A program made the translations under genes and the position numbers. The notes below the pieces were generated by a model that made no database searches, had not been told where the DNA came from, and saw nothing but the letters and a program-made list of their open reading frames with translations. A stretch of DNA of 64,000 nt from Parietaria judaica. Taxonomy: Eukaryota; Streptophyta; Magnoliopsida; Rosales; Urticaceae. Location: NCBI GenBank assembly GCA_954871525.1, contig OX940864.1, positions 19,152,001 through 19,216,000 on the forward strand. The letters are read 5' to 3'. This document shows, in pieces, positions 1 through 12,436 of this stretch (its first letter is position 1; every line of letters starts with the position of its first letter).

Positions 1-500
1 CCGAGAAAGGCCGGATCGTAATCCCGCCGACTCAGGCATTAAAGACCGAGAATGGCCAGATCGTAATCCCGCCGACTCAGGCATTAAAGACCGAGAATGG
101 CCGGATCTTAATCCCGCCAACTCAGGCAAAATAAGACCGAGACAGGCCGGATCTTAATCCCGCCGACTCAGGCATCAAAGACCGAGAATGACCGGATTTT
201 AATCCCTCAAACTCAGGCAAAATAAGACCGAGACAGGTAGGATCTTAATCCTACCGACTCAGGCAACATAGACCGAGAAAGGCCGGATCGTAATCCCGCT
301 GACTCAGGCATTAAAGACCGAGAATGGCCGGATCGTAATCCCGCCGACTCAGGCATTAAAGACCGAGAATGGCCGGATCTTAATCCCGCTAACTCAGGCA
401 AAACATAGACCAAGAAAGGCCGGGTCTTAACCCTACCGACTCAGGCAACAAAAATTTCAAAAGGCCTGGGAATTAACCCTGCCGGCTCACGCAACAAAAA
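1..500. repeat. 45-bp minisatellite array inside the LTR
   Basis: About ten head-to-tail copies of a unit of roughly 45 bp, each containing GACCGAGAATGGCCGGATC, then TAATCCCGCC, then GACTCAGGCA. Copies start near 44, 89 and 134 and continue to about 440, then decay. Because 45 is divisible by three, the minus strand keeps an open frame with a 15-residue repeating peptide (for example ESAGLRSGHSRSLMP). This is a by-product of the array, not a gene. Confidence 0.85.
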
Positions 501-844
501 GTATGAGAAAGGACGGTCGTCAACTCGGCAAAATATTAAAAGACGCTACGGCGCACAAGACTGAGAAATAAGACGCTAAGGCGCAGAAACTCAGCAAAAT
601 ACTAAAAGACGCTATGGGGCAAAACACCAGGAAGTAAGACGTTAAGGCGCGAAACCTGGCAAAAACATAAAAAAACCGAAGATTAATTCCGGTAACTTGT
701 CCAAGATGACATAACGCATAAAGTTTCTCGCAAGATGAATCTCGCAAGAAACTGGGGGTTAATATTATGCGTATTTTCTGGAGCCTAGAAAAATTAAGGC
801 CCAAGACATATTAGGCCCACTAAATCGACTTTGACCCGCTCAGG

Positions 845-1125
845 AAAAGTCAAAACCAAACCGGACTAAAAAAGTCAACAAAAAGTCAAAGGGCCCTGCC
901 CGGAAAAGTCAACAAAAAGTCAACGGGACCGGCCCGGAAAAGTCAACACAAAGTCAACGGCCCCGACACGGATGGTCAACCAAAAAGTCAAAGGGACCGG
1001 TCCGGAAAAGTCAACCAAAAGTCAACGGGCTCGACCCGGATGGTCAACCAAAAAAGTCAACGGGCCCGATCCTAGAGGTCAACCGAAAAGTCAACAAAAA
1101 GTCAACCCGAACTCACTCGGGAAAT
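845..1125. repeat. GTCAAC-rich tandem repeat in LTR U3
   Basis: Eight or more degenerate copies of AAAAGTCAAC alternate with GGGACCGGCCCGG-like spacers, giving units of about 30-40 bp. The array sits between the 45-bp minisatellite and the hairpin cluster within the same LTR. Confidence 0.7.
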
Positions 1126-1149
1126 GTCGACTCGGCCCGGCCTAAAAAC

Positions 1150-1262
1150 ATGCCTTCGGGGCGCGCCACGCGCCCCGAAGCCTAAAACATGCCTTCGCGG
1201 CGCGCCGCGCGCCCCGAAGCCAAAATCATGCCTTCGGGGCGCACCGCGCGCCCCGAAGGCAT
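1150..1262. repeat. Three tandem GC-rich hairpins upstream of the LTR TATA box
   Basis: Three copies of a roughly 39-bp unit start near 1151, 1190 and 1229. Each is close to a perfect inverted repeat: GCCTTCGGGGCGCG, then a 2-5 nt loop, then CGCGCCCCGAAG. They end about 20 bp before the TATA box, a position typical of U3 enhancers. Function is not known. Confidence 0.75.
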
Positions 1263-1616
1263 GAAATCAAACTTCCGACCCTCTATAAATACGAGGGCAC
1301 CCCCGCCACAATCGGCAAGCACTCCCGAAGCCAAAAAACCTCTGTTTCCCGTTTATTCATAAATTCCGACTCAAATACTCGACTAATGTTGAGCGTCGGA
1401 GCGGGTGACAGAGGACCCCCCCTCTGTTCCCCTTCGGAGTTCACGTTTTTCTACTCTTTTTACAGGAACGGAGGCAGGTTATACAGGGAAGATTTCCGGC
1501 CCATCAAGACCGAAGATCAAGCTTCAAAGCCCATTTCGACCGTCAAGCGGGCGTTGGGCCCGGCCCAAAATCAAGACCTGGGCCGCATCAAGTTAATCAA
1601 ATTTTAGGCATTAACA

Positions 1617-4600
1617 CATGTTTTAATGTTTTTATTTCTTTTTATTTTGTTATTTATTACTTGATTCTTATTTGATTGTTATAATAGGTATGGTAAACTG
1701 CGGCTAATGTACCAAATGTTTGTTTTTCTGTGGATTATGTACCCAATGTTTATTTTCGACGGCTAATGTACCCAAACTTTATTCCGTTAGATTTTTTTGT
1801 GTTTTCCGTCACTTGACCGTCAACGAGTGATTTGTACACTTTTCGTATTTTTGACATAACTCATTCAATTTTTGTCCAAATTTTATGCACGACATACGGT
1901 TGGAAAGATAAGAGATAGATCTACAACTTTGGTGTTTTAAGTTTTGTAAAAAAAGTTTTTTATTATTCCAATATTTCAATTACAACGTAAAACTGGACAT
2001 TAGTTTAATACAAAATTTTTGTTTCGAGCAAATTTTAATATACTTAATGACTTTTTATGATGAAATGTTAAACTACAAAATTGTAGATAAATCTTTTATC
2101 TTTCCAAAAGTAGTTTATTTATAAATTTTGGACAAAAAAATAGTGAGTTATGTTTAAGCCACGAAGTCTTGGAGAAAGAATCGTGAAGATCCGATCTCAA
2201 ACGCTCCATTATCCTTCAAACCGTGTCATTGCTCAAAGTTCTAAAGAAAAAGGTAAGGAAACCTCTTGCATGTTGATTTTCTTCATGGTCATAAGATATG
2301 AACTTATGTTCATAATTTTCTCTCTTATCCTAGCTCAAAATCCAGCCTTCTCTAGGCCAAGATCGTTGTGAAGAGCACCTAAGTTTCCAACTACACAAGT
2401 ACTAACTTTGTTGGAGAAAACTTAAGAAAGGTATAACCTGCAAACTAAAACCCTCACTCTTTTGATGAATGGTTATCATACTGAGTTTCATGCTTATTTA
2501 TGATTTAAGTAAGACAAGCATGAATGGTTTTGTGTATTTTGATGAAGTTGGCCCGAGAGCCTTATGTTTGATGATGATTGAATGACATGCATGTTGCTAG
2601 AATTAGGGTTTTGATGAAGTCCGATTTTGTAAGGGTCTTAACCAGATCAAATGAACTCCAAATAAGGAAAATGTCCTATTTATAGATAGATCTGTGTGTC
2701 TATTATAACATACTGAAAATGTATTATTTATTAGCCGTGCACTATTCGTGCGTAAAACTATTTTCACTTCCAGGCATATCTGGAAGTTCGGATTTAGAAC
2801 ACATTTTTCACTAGCCTAATATTTTTCTAAATTCGTATAAAAATTATATGATATATGTATATTACTTGTGTTACTGAAAAATATACTCGGGTTAGTTCAA
2901 AACAATTCACGGAGTAATGACATGCAAATTTGTTTTTGGTTTTTAGACAGATTGTGAACTATGCTAGTAAAATACTTTGAACCATGATCTATACCTTAAA
3001 TTTTGATAGGATAAAAATATATGTGCTATTTAAGGTAGTTAAAGAGACACAGGAATCAGTTTTGTTCCAAAACATGCTCTGATTGATTTTATAAAAATCA
3101 CACACCGAAAGTCAAAAAATCGTTTATGTTAAGAAGGGTAGGTTTGAGTTCATGCTTAAAAAAACATATATATGATTGACCAAGGGTATTTATTTTCAGG
3201 AAATGAATAAAATACTTTATAAATGTCAAGTTTAGAGCAATAACAAGTGGTTTTATGTTAAAACGAGTTTTCGTTAATCGGATAGAGGTTATAAAGTGAG
3301 CATATACAATTCTACCATTTAGGTAGACTTGTCGCCCGAACTTAAAATAGTTTCAATTTCGAGTAATGGGGCTATGATATTAAAAATAAAACACAGAGGT
3401 TAAGATAATAACCTAGGTGATCTAAATAATTTACGATTATGAAAATGATCACACCCGAGGTTGTTTCGGATTTTCAAGATAAATGTTATGTTTACAAAAT
3501 ATTACAATACAAAACTCAAAGAGTTATTGATGAAAGGAACAATTTCTATTTAAAAAGATATGAATCTTAAATGATGGTTTTACGGCATGTAAAGACTCGT
3601 ACACTTACTTGAAGTTAAGTCGTACAATGTTACGTAGACCTTTAAACAAAGGAACGTGTTGATACACGATCAAATAGTGTTGAAAACCTAAGTGCCCTAG
3701 AATTCCAGCAACGTAGAGCATGCAGGTAAACCTAGATCCAAATAACTGACGAGTCGTCTGGTCGGATTAAACATGGAAGTAGGGTGTTCATAATTGTGGT
3801 ATGTTGTAGCTTGAAGTACAACGAGAACACCAGGTGAGTACATATCTCACTACAACATGAATAGTTTTCAAAGGAAAAATGAAATATGTCATGATATGAA
3901 TATATGTGATGTTTGGGAGCATTGAATCCGATGCATGAATGATTGATATGTGTGGTCCTTGATGGACATTGATATGATTATATGGATCATTGTGAATCCT
4001 ATGATGTTAACGTGTCATGTTATTCCAAGTGTTAATATTGGAAAAGAAAAGAAGGTATGATGAAAAGAATAATTGATTGAGCTTTGATTTATGTCATAAT
4101 GCATGTAGATATGAATAGAGTCACCTTAATTAACAAAGATGACCAATGTTTTCAAAGCTCGTGTCGTGCCACCCGATCGAGGTATAAACATGTTATGAAT
4201 GGGGCATAAATCCCAAGGTCGTGTTGGCTGGGGACCTTACAACCCTCAGACCATCTACGGCTGCGCGCAAATTGCACGTACACATATGGGTAATCACCAG
4301 GCAAGACAGGGCAAATCCCTTGAGCCACTTAAAGGAAAAGAAAGAAAATATTTTCAAAAGTAACCCAATAATATAGCATAATTGGACATACATATATGCA
4401 TGATTGACATATGTTTTTGTGAGGATAATGTCTGTACTCGCTGAGCGTACGCTCACGTAATATTTGTTCATGCTGTAGGTGAGAAACCCATGACATGAAT
4501 TTGTTATGGTGGAATCGCGAAGGAATGATGATGCGCGCGGTGGTTATGGGTTAGGATGGGTAACCGCTAAAGTTTCCGCATGTTTTTATGAAAAAATTAT

Positions 4601-6018
4601 TTGAACTATGTTTTATTAACTACGGTTTATGTTTTGGGATTAAGGTATTTATATTACCTCTCTATGTTAAGAATTTACATATGGAATGATTGTCTCGGGT
4701 AGGGCTGAAACCGGGTCCAAAACCCGGTTTTTTTTTTAAACCCGAACCCGAATTTCCGGGTTTTCACTTTTTAAACCCGAAACCGGATTTTCAATGGGAA
4801 AACCCGGAAATCCGGGTTCGGGTAATTACCCGGTTTTAAAATGAAAACCCGGTTTTAAAACCCGAACCCGGGGTTTTGAATCCGGTTCCGGATTTTTACC
4901 CGGTTTTTAACCCGAAAAAAAAAAAAAAAAAAAACAAAAAACTTGCGAATCCTAATTCAACATCTTCAATTGAAATTACAGATTTCAGATTCGAATAACA
5001 ACAACAAAAAAGGAAAATCGAAGCAAGAACAACAACAAAACCTAGGTCTACGCAATCGTACAAGAAGAATTGGAGCGATTAACCTAATCTAATTACAGAG
5101 CTTGGAGAGAAAATCAAAGAGGGGAAATGGTGATGGAGATCAGGGATTCGAGAGTGAATGAATCCCGAAAACCCTAAGCAGAGTCGAGAGGCGCTGAGCA
5201 GAGTCGAGACGGCGAGATGGCGAGAAGACTGAGCAGAGTTCGCGACGGCGAGAAGGCGAGTAGAGGAGAGAGAGATAGAGGCGCGAGAGCGAGACGGCGA
5301 GCGAGGGAGAGAGAGAGCAGAGGCGCGAGCGAGGGAGAGACCGAGAGAAAGCAGGCGAAATGAGAAGAGAATGAAAGCAATATGAAACATTGAAACCCTA
5401 GCTTTTTATTTGATGTCGTTTAACCTTTAAATGATACCCAATGTCGTTTTTTTAATCAGACTATAACTTAAAAAATATTATAATTAAAATTAAATATTAT
5501 AATTAAAATTAACCTACTAACCGGGTTTCGGGTTTTATAACTCAAAACCCGGAACCGGTTTAATCCGGTTGTGGGTTTTTTAAAATTCGGTTTCGGTTTA
5601 ACCCGGTTTTAATTCGGTTTCGGTTTTTTAAAACCGGATTCGGTTAAAAACCCGCATTTTCGGGTTTTATGCACAGGCCTAGTCTCGGGTTCATAATCCG
5701 AGTCAACGGGTACGAAGTACTATATTGGACTTTTCTAAAATGATTTTGGTAAACCATTTAACAAGCCTTCAAAGTTTTATGAAGGTCTCATGTTTTGACG
5801 ATTGTCCGATAATGGTCTCTTTTGAATATTTTATGCTAAAGCGTTGATCTTAAATTTCGTATAGGAAGTTTAAGACATACGTGCTTAGGATCACAAGTGA
5901 GATGATGTTTTAAAAAAAAAACTTTATTCCTAAATTTTCGTAATAAAGAGTTTTATGAAATCTTAAGAAAGTAAGTAAGTATAAGTGGTAGCGGACGGCG
6001 CTAGGCCGGGTCGTTACA
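1617..6018. mobile_element. Degraded retrotransposon/LTR-like non-coding DNA
   Basis: No supportable gene in 4.4 kb. The right limit CGGGTCGTTACA (about 6007-6018) resembles LTR 3' ends of plant chromovirus-type Ty3/gypsy elements, and the block 1850-1940 (CGTATTTTTGACATAACTC and following) resembles LTR interiors of that type. Both comparisons are from memory. The left border was not found. A degenerate MULE-like left end (GGTAAACTGCGGCTAATGTACC) lies near 1691, and a hAT element is nested at 4700-5681. Confidence 0.35.
4700..5681. mobile_element. hAT-like non-autonomous element with CCGG-rich ends (copy A)
   Basis: Bounded by an exact 8-bp target duplication GTCTCGGG (4692-4699 and 5682-5689), the hallmark of hAT insertion. 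Left end TAGGGCTGAAACCGGG; right end ...GGCCTA. About 230 bp at the left end and 170 bp at the right consist almost only of AACCCGG/CCGGTTTT-type words. The middle has a GA/GCGA-rich stretch (5080-5390) that gives spurious Arg/Ser ORFs. No transposase is encoded. Confidence 0.85.
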
Positions 6019-6097
6019 ATGTCGGACTTCGAAACTAGAAACATATTGTCCCGAAAAGGTCGAATTCAAGTCACAAACTCTAACGATTTTGTTTAGT

Positions 6098-9000
6098 CTA
6101 AAGCTTCCAATAGATTCCGAATTTATGCAATATTCCGGAAACTACCCCCCAAAAAGTGATCTCAGCAAATATGACATACAACAAGGTTCCCAATTTCTCA
6201 GACTTCCAAACCCTAACGAACACATGCTCTTCAACCCAATGAACCTGAAAAATCAATTCACATTTAATCAAGTAATTCCAAACATATAAAATTATCTTGG
6301 AAATAAATAAGATATAGCTGTGATAAAGTCTCACTATGGTTTTGTCTGGGGTCCCATAGAACCACCCATTGAAAAATGCTGCAAAGATTCCCTGAGCCGC
6401 CAAGACGAAGACGAGCATCGCGTTCATCCCGATCCATTCAAGGAACAAAAACGGCGTCCGGAAACCCCAAACATCAATCTATTTATGATAAGCAAAATAA
6501 ATTATCATTAAGGATTAAAACATAAGTTGTTTGAATCAGTGTTTTAATGCTGATTTTGCGGGTTCACCTATAGGTCTATTGTACTGGTTTATAGTTTATA
6601 GGTAACAGGTTTATTGATGTGTCAAGGCCACCGGATTCCGATTATTTACACTTTCATTAAAATAGAATATACATTAATGTAGCAAAAAATATGAAGACAT
6701 AAGGGTGTTTTTTTTTTTTTTTTTTTTATGGAAACTTTTATTCTCCTTCCGTTTTCCGTCGAAATGGAATCGGAAATCCAACCTCCAAGGGACAATATTT
6801 ATACGAATATATATACCAATATGTATAATCCGGAGAAGACTAATCCGGCTGCTCCGGCAGTGAAACAAACATAGCTGAAGCTATAAAGCTGTTTGTTGAT
6901 AGGAATTGCTACAAAACAGAGAGATTAGCATACTTAATTACCATCTCTAAACACGTTTCGATAAACTAAGTGTCATAAAATCGGAGTTATTAAGCCTACC
7001 GTCGGTAAAATGAAGAACAATGCCTATGATTAGCAACACAAAACCGGTTGACACCCAATGCTTCAGCCTCTCCGAGTGATCCTGAATTTTCAACAACAAT
7101 GTTTAACATCCTAGTCTTTTTGAACAATTAACGAGCTCCAAAACGACAATGCTTAATTCCGCAAGCAACGTTAGATCGGTATGACTTCGAACCTTGAAGT
7201 GTATCAAAACGTGCCCGTAATGGACGCCGATTGTCCCGGAAAGAATACCCGAAATGGAACTGAGAAGAGGTAAAAAAACAAGGCAATTCAAAGCCTGGTA
7301 TAAAGTTTAAAGCGTGATTGGCTTTTTTTTTTACTCAACTTTGCAGTTAACTCCCCAACTTATGTTTGGAGCACATGAATTTTGGAACTTCTAATAAGTT
7401 GCAAAAGCTACTCCCTTATGGTAGAAAATAATTGCTTTTGTATATGTTAGTATCATTTTAGCTTCATAAAAGTGTCATTTTTTCACTAATTTAAAGTCGT
7501 AAATTAAAAGAAAAAGAACTAAAATTTAGAGTTTTTTTTAAAATAAAATATTTGAAGATGAAAGGATAATTTTACCCTTACTTAATAGCACACATGGCAA
7601 AATGAAAGGTAAATTATAAACCTCAAACCTTAGAAAGCCTTCCGGTTCGAACGGGGCAAGGCACCAAACTGGGGCCCCGTCTCGAAGTGGCCCAAAATCC
7701 GGATAGCTTAGCGTGCAAGCCTAAAGATTACCCCAAATAGATTGATCTCACTATGTCAACTCAAATTATACACATATACATACATATAGATTATATAACT
7801 GTAAGACTTACCTTTAAGCGTCTCCAAACAGGTTGAGTGTAGAGATGATTTACACCCCAAAGCTGCCTATCAACATACCCAACTGCATTGCAAGCTGGCC
7901 CTAAGTGTCCTCTCATTCCACACTTTACCTATTTTTATGAAAATAAATTATGAGATGATTATGATTCATTAATGATCAAATTAGCGTGTAATAGTTTAAC
8001 AATATATATAAGTTTTACCGTGTATGTTTCGGCCTCGTCATTGTCATTCAATAGTACAAATGTCCAATCGGGAACATACAATGCGAATGTCGTTACCATG
8101 TAGATGAGGAACGCAACAGATCCTCCGATCCTGTTTAATTATGACGTATTTAGACACACTATTTATTTATTTTTTTAAATGAAGTAGAAGTTTTCTTTGT
8201 TGCTTTTTTATTAGGGTTAATTGCGGCAAAAATACCCAACCTTTGGTCAAATTCTCTGCTGTGTATACAACCTCCGTAAATGGCGGCATAAGTACCTAAA
8301 CTTAACATTTGGGAGTTGACCGAGAATATCTATCTATGTGGCAATCAGCCTTTGCCACATGGCACTTGTCCTCCACGTGGCATGTCACGTAATTATTATT
8401 TTTTTAATAATTTTTTAAACAAAATTATTTTTATTTTTATTTTTAATAATTTTTTTTTCAATAATAACAAATAATTAAATATTTAAATTTAAATATTAAT
8501 TATTGGTTATAATTATTTATTTTTTAAAAAGTAGGTAGAACGAAGTAATTTTCACCGCTCACGGTTCACTTGAACTCCATTTTCGATCCGGTTCACGCGT
8601 CGAATAAAATTGTTTAATATGTTTAATAATAATAACTAATAAACTCATACATAATGTTTAAAAAGTCAAGACATAATTAAATACATACCACTTATTCAAA
8701 AACAAAAAATAGTAGTCATATTTATATTTAATGAAGAATTATTTTTATTTGTTTGCATGATATTTAATTGTGTTTGAATTTTAGAATAATAATAATTGTT
8801 TAATATGTTTCTTATTTATATATTATTTAAAAAAATTATTGTTAAATAATCATATGATTATTATTGGTTATATTATTAAACATATTAAGCGATTTCGTTT
8901 CACCCGTGAACCGGATCGGAGGCGGAGCTTGAGTGAACCGTGAACGGGGATTTTTTTTCTTTATTTATTTCGTTTGATCCACTTTTCTAAAATGAATAAT

Positions 9001-10976
9001 TATATTTAATAATAAAAATCAATAATGAATATTTAAATTTAAATATTTATTATTGGTTATTATGGAAAAATAATTTTATTTTTAAAAAAAATTAAAAAGT
9101 TTTTTTTTTTAAAATAATTTAATAAAAATATTTTAAAAAATATATTTTTAAAAAAATTATTTAAAATAATAATAATTACGTGGCATGCCACGTGGCGGCC
9201 AAGTGCCATGTGGCAAAGGCTGGTTGCCACATAGATAGATTTTCTCGGTCAACTCCCAAATACTAAGTTTGGGTACTTTTGCCGCCATTTACGGAAATTG
9301 TATACACAACAGAGAATTTGACCAAAAGTTGGGTATTTTTGCCGCAATTAACCCTTTTTATTATTATTGAATTAGGTGTTGGTCGAACCAGCCTCATTTT
9401 CTTTTTCTTTTTAAAATTGGCTATCATTTTCCATTTGCTTGGTTAAGAAAAGAATAGGTCGGACTGGCCCGGCCCACCCGAAATTATGTAGACAGATAGT
9501 GAGTGTTTCTTTAGATCTTCAATTACGATTTCAAAGGGTGTGATTTTTGAAAAGCTCACCATTGCCATCGGTATGCAGTGAAGATGGAGAAGGGGCCGGA
9601 TTCTACAACGGTCGGTCGGATTTCGGTGGTGAATGTCTCGATCAAGGCGACGACGAAGTAGACCAAAGCTATTCTCTACTCAAAAAACACACCCACCTCT
9701 TGTTATAATCTCATATACTGCTAAAAATAAGATTAGTGGATGGTTATAAGTTTTTAAAAACCAATCATTAGCCATAGTTCTATTTATACTCTTTTAAGTT
9801 TTTATAAAATTTGAATACACATTTTGATGCAGCGGAATAAACGACGAGGTAGTTCGTCATTGAAACGTAACCGAAAGCAAATGACTATGAAACAAACTCA
9901 CTGCTTGAACTGAGAGCAGATATTAAGAGTAAAACACTTGGTTTTTTCATTCAAAGCTCAACTTCTTAAGAACATCGACTTAAGCATCTTTAAATAGCTC
10001 AAATGAATCGCCAATAAAAGAAAATAAATAAATAGCCACATAATAATAGTATTAGAAAAATAAATGCAAAGGATGAAGTGAAATCATAAGGAAGCTTTTA
10101 AAAAGGAATTCAATGCAATGAATAATAATTATTGCCGGGATTTTTTCGATGATTTTAGAAACCTCGGGCTATATCATATTTATAATAAAATATAAATATT
10201 TATCTCTAAAGATGCCGTATAGCTCAGTTGGTAGACTAGAAGGTTATCCACCTTGTGGCATACAATAATAATTTAGTGTTTTTTTTTTTTTGGAAAAGAT
10301 GTAAGACTTTCTTTTTAAAGATGGTATAAGAAGCAAGTTAGTTAGCAACAAAATTTTATTTAAACTACCCTTAAAATCTAATTGGCACATATCAGCATCG
10401 ATCAGCATTAAAAGAACCTATAATTATTGTATCGCCGTACCCGTAAAATCGGACTATCAGAGAATAATCAAGCGAAAGAAAGATGACCTGAAGAATTCCA
10501 CACCATCTAATTTTCTTCATGTCAACTCCATAAGCTAGTTCATCAGGAGCATGAGAATATCCTCCTGAATCATTAGATATTGAAAAACTACTTTAATTTT
10601 TTATATATATATAGAAAAAATCTCTGGTAAAAATAATAACACTTATATCACAGTATTATTGATTTTACCTTGCAAGAGAATTCCCCAAAAGAGGAGTTTT
10701 AGTGTTCTTAGCACAATCTTTTTGACTGCTGGCTTGATCTCAGTAACTTTCTGAATTTATCAAATTATAGTAATTAATGTTAAAAAATAAACAAATAGAA
10801 TGTAAATAAGTTGAACTAAAAGGAATAGAAATTACCTTGAGAGCAAGAGCAATGGCAACTCCAACAATGAAGAGAAAGAAAGGCATCACAAAATCAGCCA
10901 AAGTGCAGCCATTCCATGGTGAATGATCAATCCTTGAGTATGACCCTCCAGCATCATCTACCAATATCATTAACTA

Positions 10977-11008
<32 letters not shown>

Positions 11009-12180
11009 CATATATATATATAATATATTGAAATTGAAATTTAATATATATAAAATAAATATATTTTTCTTTAAAAACAAGAAAAGTGGCTTTTAATCAT
11101 ATTCATTATAACGGTGGGCGTAGGCCAAATAGCTCCATGTAATCATGTTAATACAATACTCAGAATAACAGAAGTTCAATTTATCCGACTAAACATACAG
11201 AACTTCTGAATCCGGGTAAAACCGGATTCATAATTTTTGGATTCCGGTTAAAACCCGAACCAGAAAATTCTGCTTCCGATTTACCCGGATCCGGGTATTA
11301 TGTTTATTTTTTTAATTAAAAAAAAAACTAAAAAAGACCCATTGGATGTGTGATGATGTCAGCTCTTTTAAGTTTGCATGCATTCAGGTTTACCACATAG
11401 TCGGACCACAGTGAAACTGTGCAAGTGCAGGAGGACCTTTTTCAAAAAAAATTATACAGTTTATTAATTTAAAAAAAAAAACAGTAACAAATCGGAACCG
11501 GATTCCACTGTCCGGATAAAAACCGGAACCAGAAATTCTGGTTCCGGATAAAACCGTAACAAAAAATTTCTGGTTTCAGGTTTTTCTTAGATTCGTGAAA
11601 AAACAGTACCGGATCTGGTTTTGTCACTATGTTAACAGGATTAGCTCCACGCATAGGGCGCGACGACTTTGCATAATTCGGGGGCCCAAATTTTTAGGAT
11701 AAATTCATTTAAACTCTTTATTTATCACTTCTATGATCCTCATTTTCATAATTTCTCTATTTCTCATAATATTGAGAAATTATTTTCAGCTCCACTGATT
11801 CTTATTGTCATTTCCTCTAATTCTATTTTTAAGACCATTTTTCTCTTTTTTTTTTTTTTTAAATAGACTTATTCCAAATTAAGACTCAACTAATCAATGT
11901 CACCATAAACCAAACACACGCACATACATCAAATTATTAAACTTACTACAATAGTAAGGCCTCTAAAGGCATCCAACGTTGCAACCCGCTTGCTCCTTGG
12001 CTTAACCGTCGATGGCTCCCCCTCCGGATCGCGTTTTCCGACCACATCTCCTCCGGAAACATCCCTGCGGTCACCGTCGCCGGACTCAGCACTAATTGCA
12101 TGACTACCCCTTGCCTTTTGTGATTCCTTATTGGCATCCGTACCAAGAGTTCCCTCTTCCAACTTTCTAGCTTCCTCCAT
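6098..12180 (-). CDS. Heparan-alpha-glucosaminide N-acetyltransferase-like protein
   Basis: Thirteen exons joined by eye: 12180-11947, 10973-10836, 10750-10669, 10564-10488, 9675-9560, 8130-8019, 7928-7812, 7720-7629, 7259-7193, 7081-7000, 6908-6817, 6478-6335, 6244-6098. All junctions are GT-AG and in phase, giving 499 residues. The first ATG (12180) was used; the frame stays open upstream only with non-ATG codons. Residues 1-66 are a polar N-terminus. VATLDAFRGLTIV opens the conserved domain. DHSPWNG (His95) sits where, from memory, the human lysosomal HGSNAT has its acetyl-carrying histidine, followed by LADFVMPFFLFIVGV. Later landmarks are GYSHAPDELAYGVD, CNAVGYVDRQ, APFEPEGFLSS and the C-terminus FGIYWKL. 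Multiple membrane segments are expected. In animals the family acetylates heparan sulfate in lysosomes; plants lack heparan sulfate, so the plant substrate is unknown. The intron between exons 5 and 6 holds a MULE-like element. Confidence 0.93.
8214..9354. mobile_element. MULE-like MITE with long inverted arms
   Basis: Flanked by an exact 9-bp duplication TTTTTATTA (8205-8213, 9355-9363), as for Mutator-like elements. Ends are GGGTTAATTGCGGCAA and its complement. The outer 190 bp of each arm are clearly complementary, and the complementarity continues inward in AT-rich form and again around 8550-8600 versus 8900-8950, so most of the 1141 bp folds back. It is inserted in the intron between exons 5 and 6 of the acetyltransferase gene. 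No transposase. Confidence 0.88.
10211..10262 (+). tRNA. tRNA-like fragment without a T arm
   Basis: GATGCCGTATAGCTCAGTTG starts like a tRNA, with an A-box D arm (TAGCTCAGTTGGTAGA). AAGG-TTATCCA-CCTT can form an anticodon stem with a 7-nt loop, and ATGCC near the start can pair with GGCAT at the end. There is no T arm or B box. It lies antisense inside an intron of the acetyltransferase gene. Probably a degraded tRNA or SINE remnant rather than a working tRNA. Confidence 0.3.
11165..11660. mobile_element. Probable degenerate CCGG-rich hAT-like element
   Basis: The DNA between about 11180 and 11610 is full of CCGGATT, AACCGGA and TTCCGG words, as in the bordered hAT copies elsewhere, with an unrelated middle. 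It lies in the first intron of the acetyltransferase gene. No matching target duplication was found, so the limits are approximate. Confidence 0.4.
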
Positions 12181-12436
12181 AAAGCTACTCACTAATATCT
12201 CAATGTCACACCCCTAATTCACTATATATATATATATATTATATAAATAAAATATCCAAAATAGTTTAATTGATAGAACTTAAGAAAGACAAAGAAGCTA
12301 TCAAAAATGGCCGGCAAGTACTTGGCGTGTGCTGAAGAATTGGGCCACAAAGACTCAACAAATACTAGAGAATCACTAATTTATGATGACGTTCACAAAT
12401 CAAGACATGAGTGTGGTCAATATGTGTTTTAATACA

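Larger units (their letters stand above)
1..1616 (+). mobile_element. LTR of a Ty3/gypsy-like retrotransposon, right end (left end outside window)
   Basis: No coding sequence is convincing here. The stretch has LTR architecture in plus orientation: a repeat-rich U3, a TATA box at about 1283-1290 (CTATAAATA), then the motif CTAATGTTGAGCGTCGGAG from 1382, and a right terminus TTAACA at 1611-1616 followed by unrelated AT-rich DNA. The same layout (TATA, about 100 bp, then CTAATGTTGAGCGTCAGAG) occurs in the solo LTR at 13941-15035, whose border is fixed by a target duplication, and this supports the call. No primer-binding site follows 1616, so this is the outer end of a 3' LTR or of a solo LTR. 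The left end lies before position 1, so the length is at least 1.6 kb. Confidence 0.65.

Noticed and set aside
213..413. Minus-strand open frame with ESAGLRSGHSRSLMP repeats
   Set aside because: A by-product of the 45-bp minisatellite, whose unit is a multiple of three; no independent coding evidence.
1..500. CRISPR-like regular repeat with spacers
   Set aside because: Units are contiguous and spacerless, and the host is a plant.
5079..5390. Minus-strand Arg/Ser/Leu-rich open frames
   Set aside because: They lie in the GA/GCGA-rich middle of a bordered hAT element and have low-complexity composition in more than one frame.
6089..6511. Plus-strand open frames at the start of the acetyltransferase region
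   Set aside because: Exactly antisense to the last two exons, which encode conserved sequence on the minus strand.
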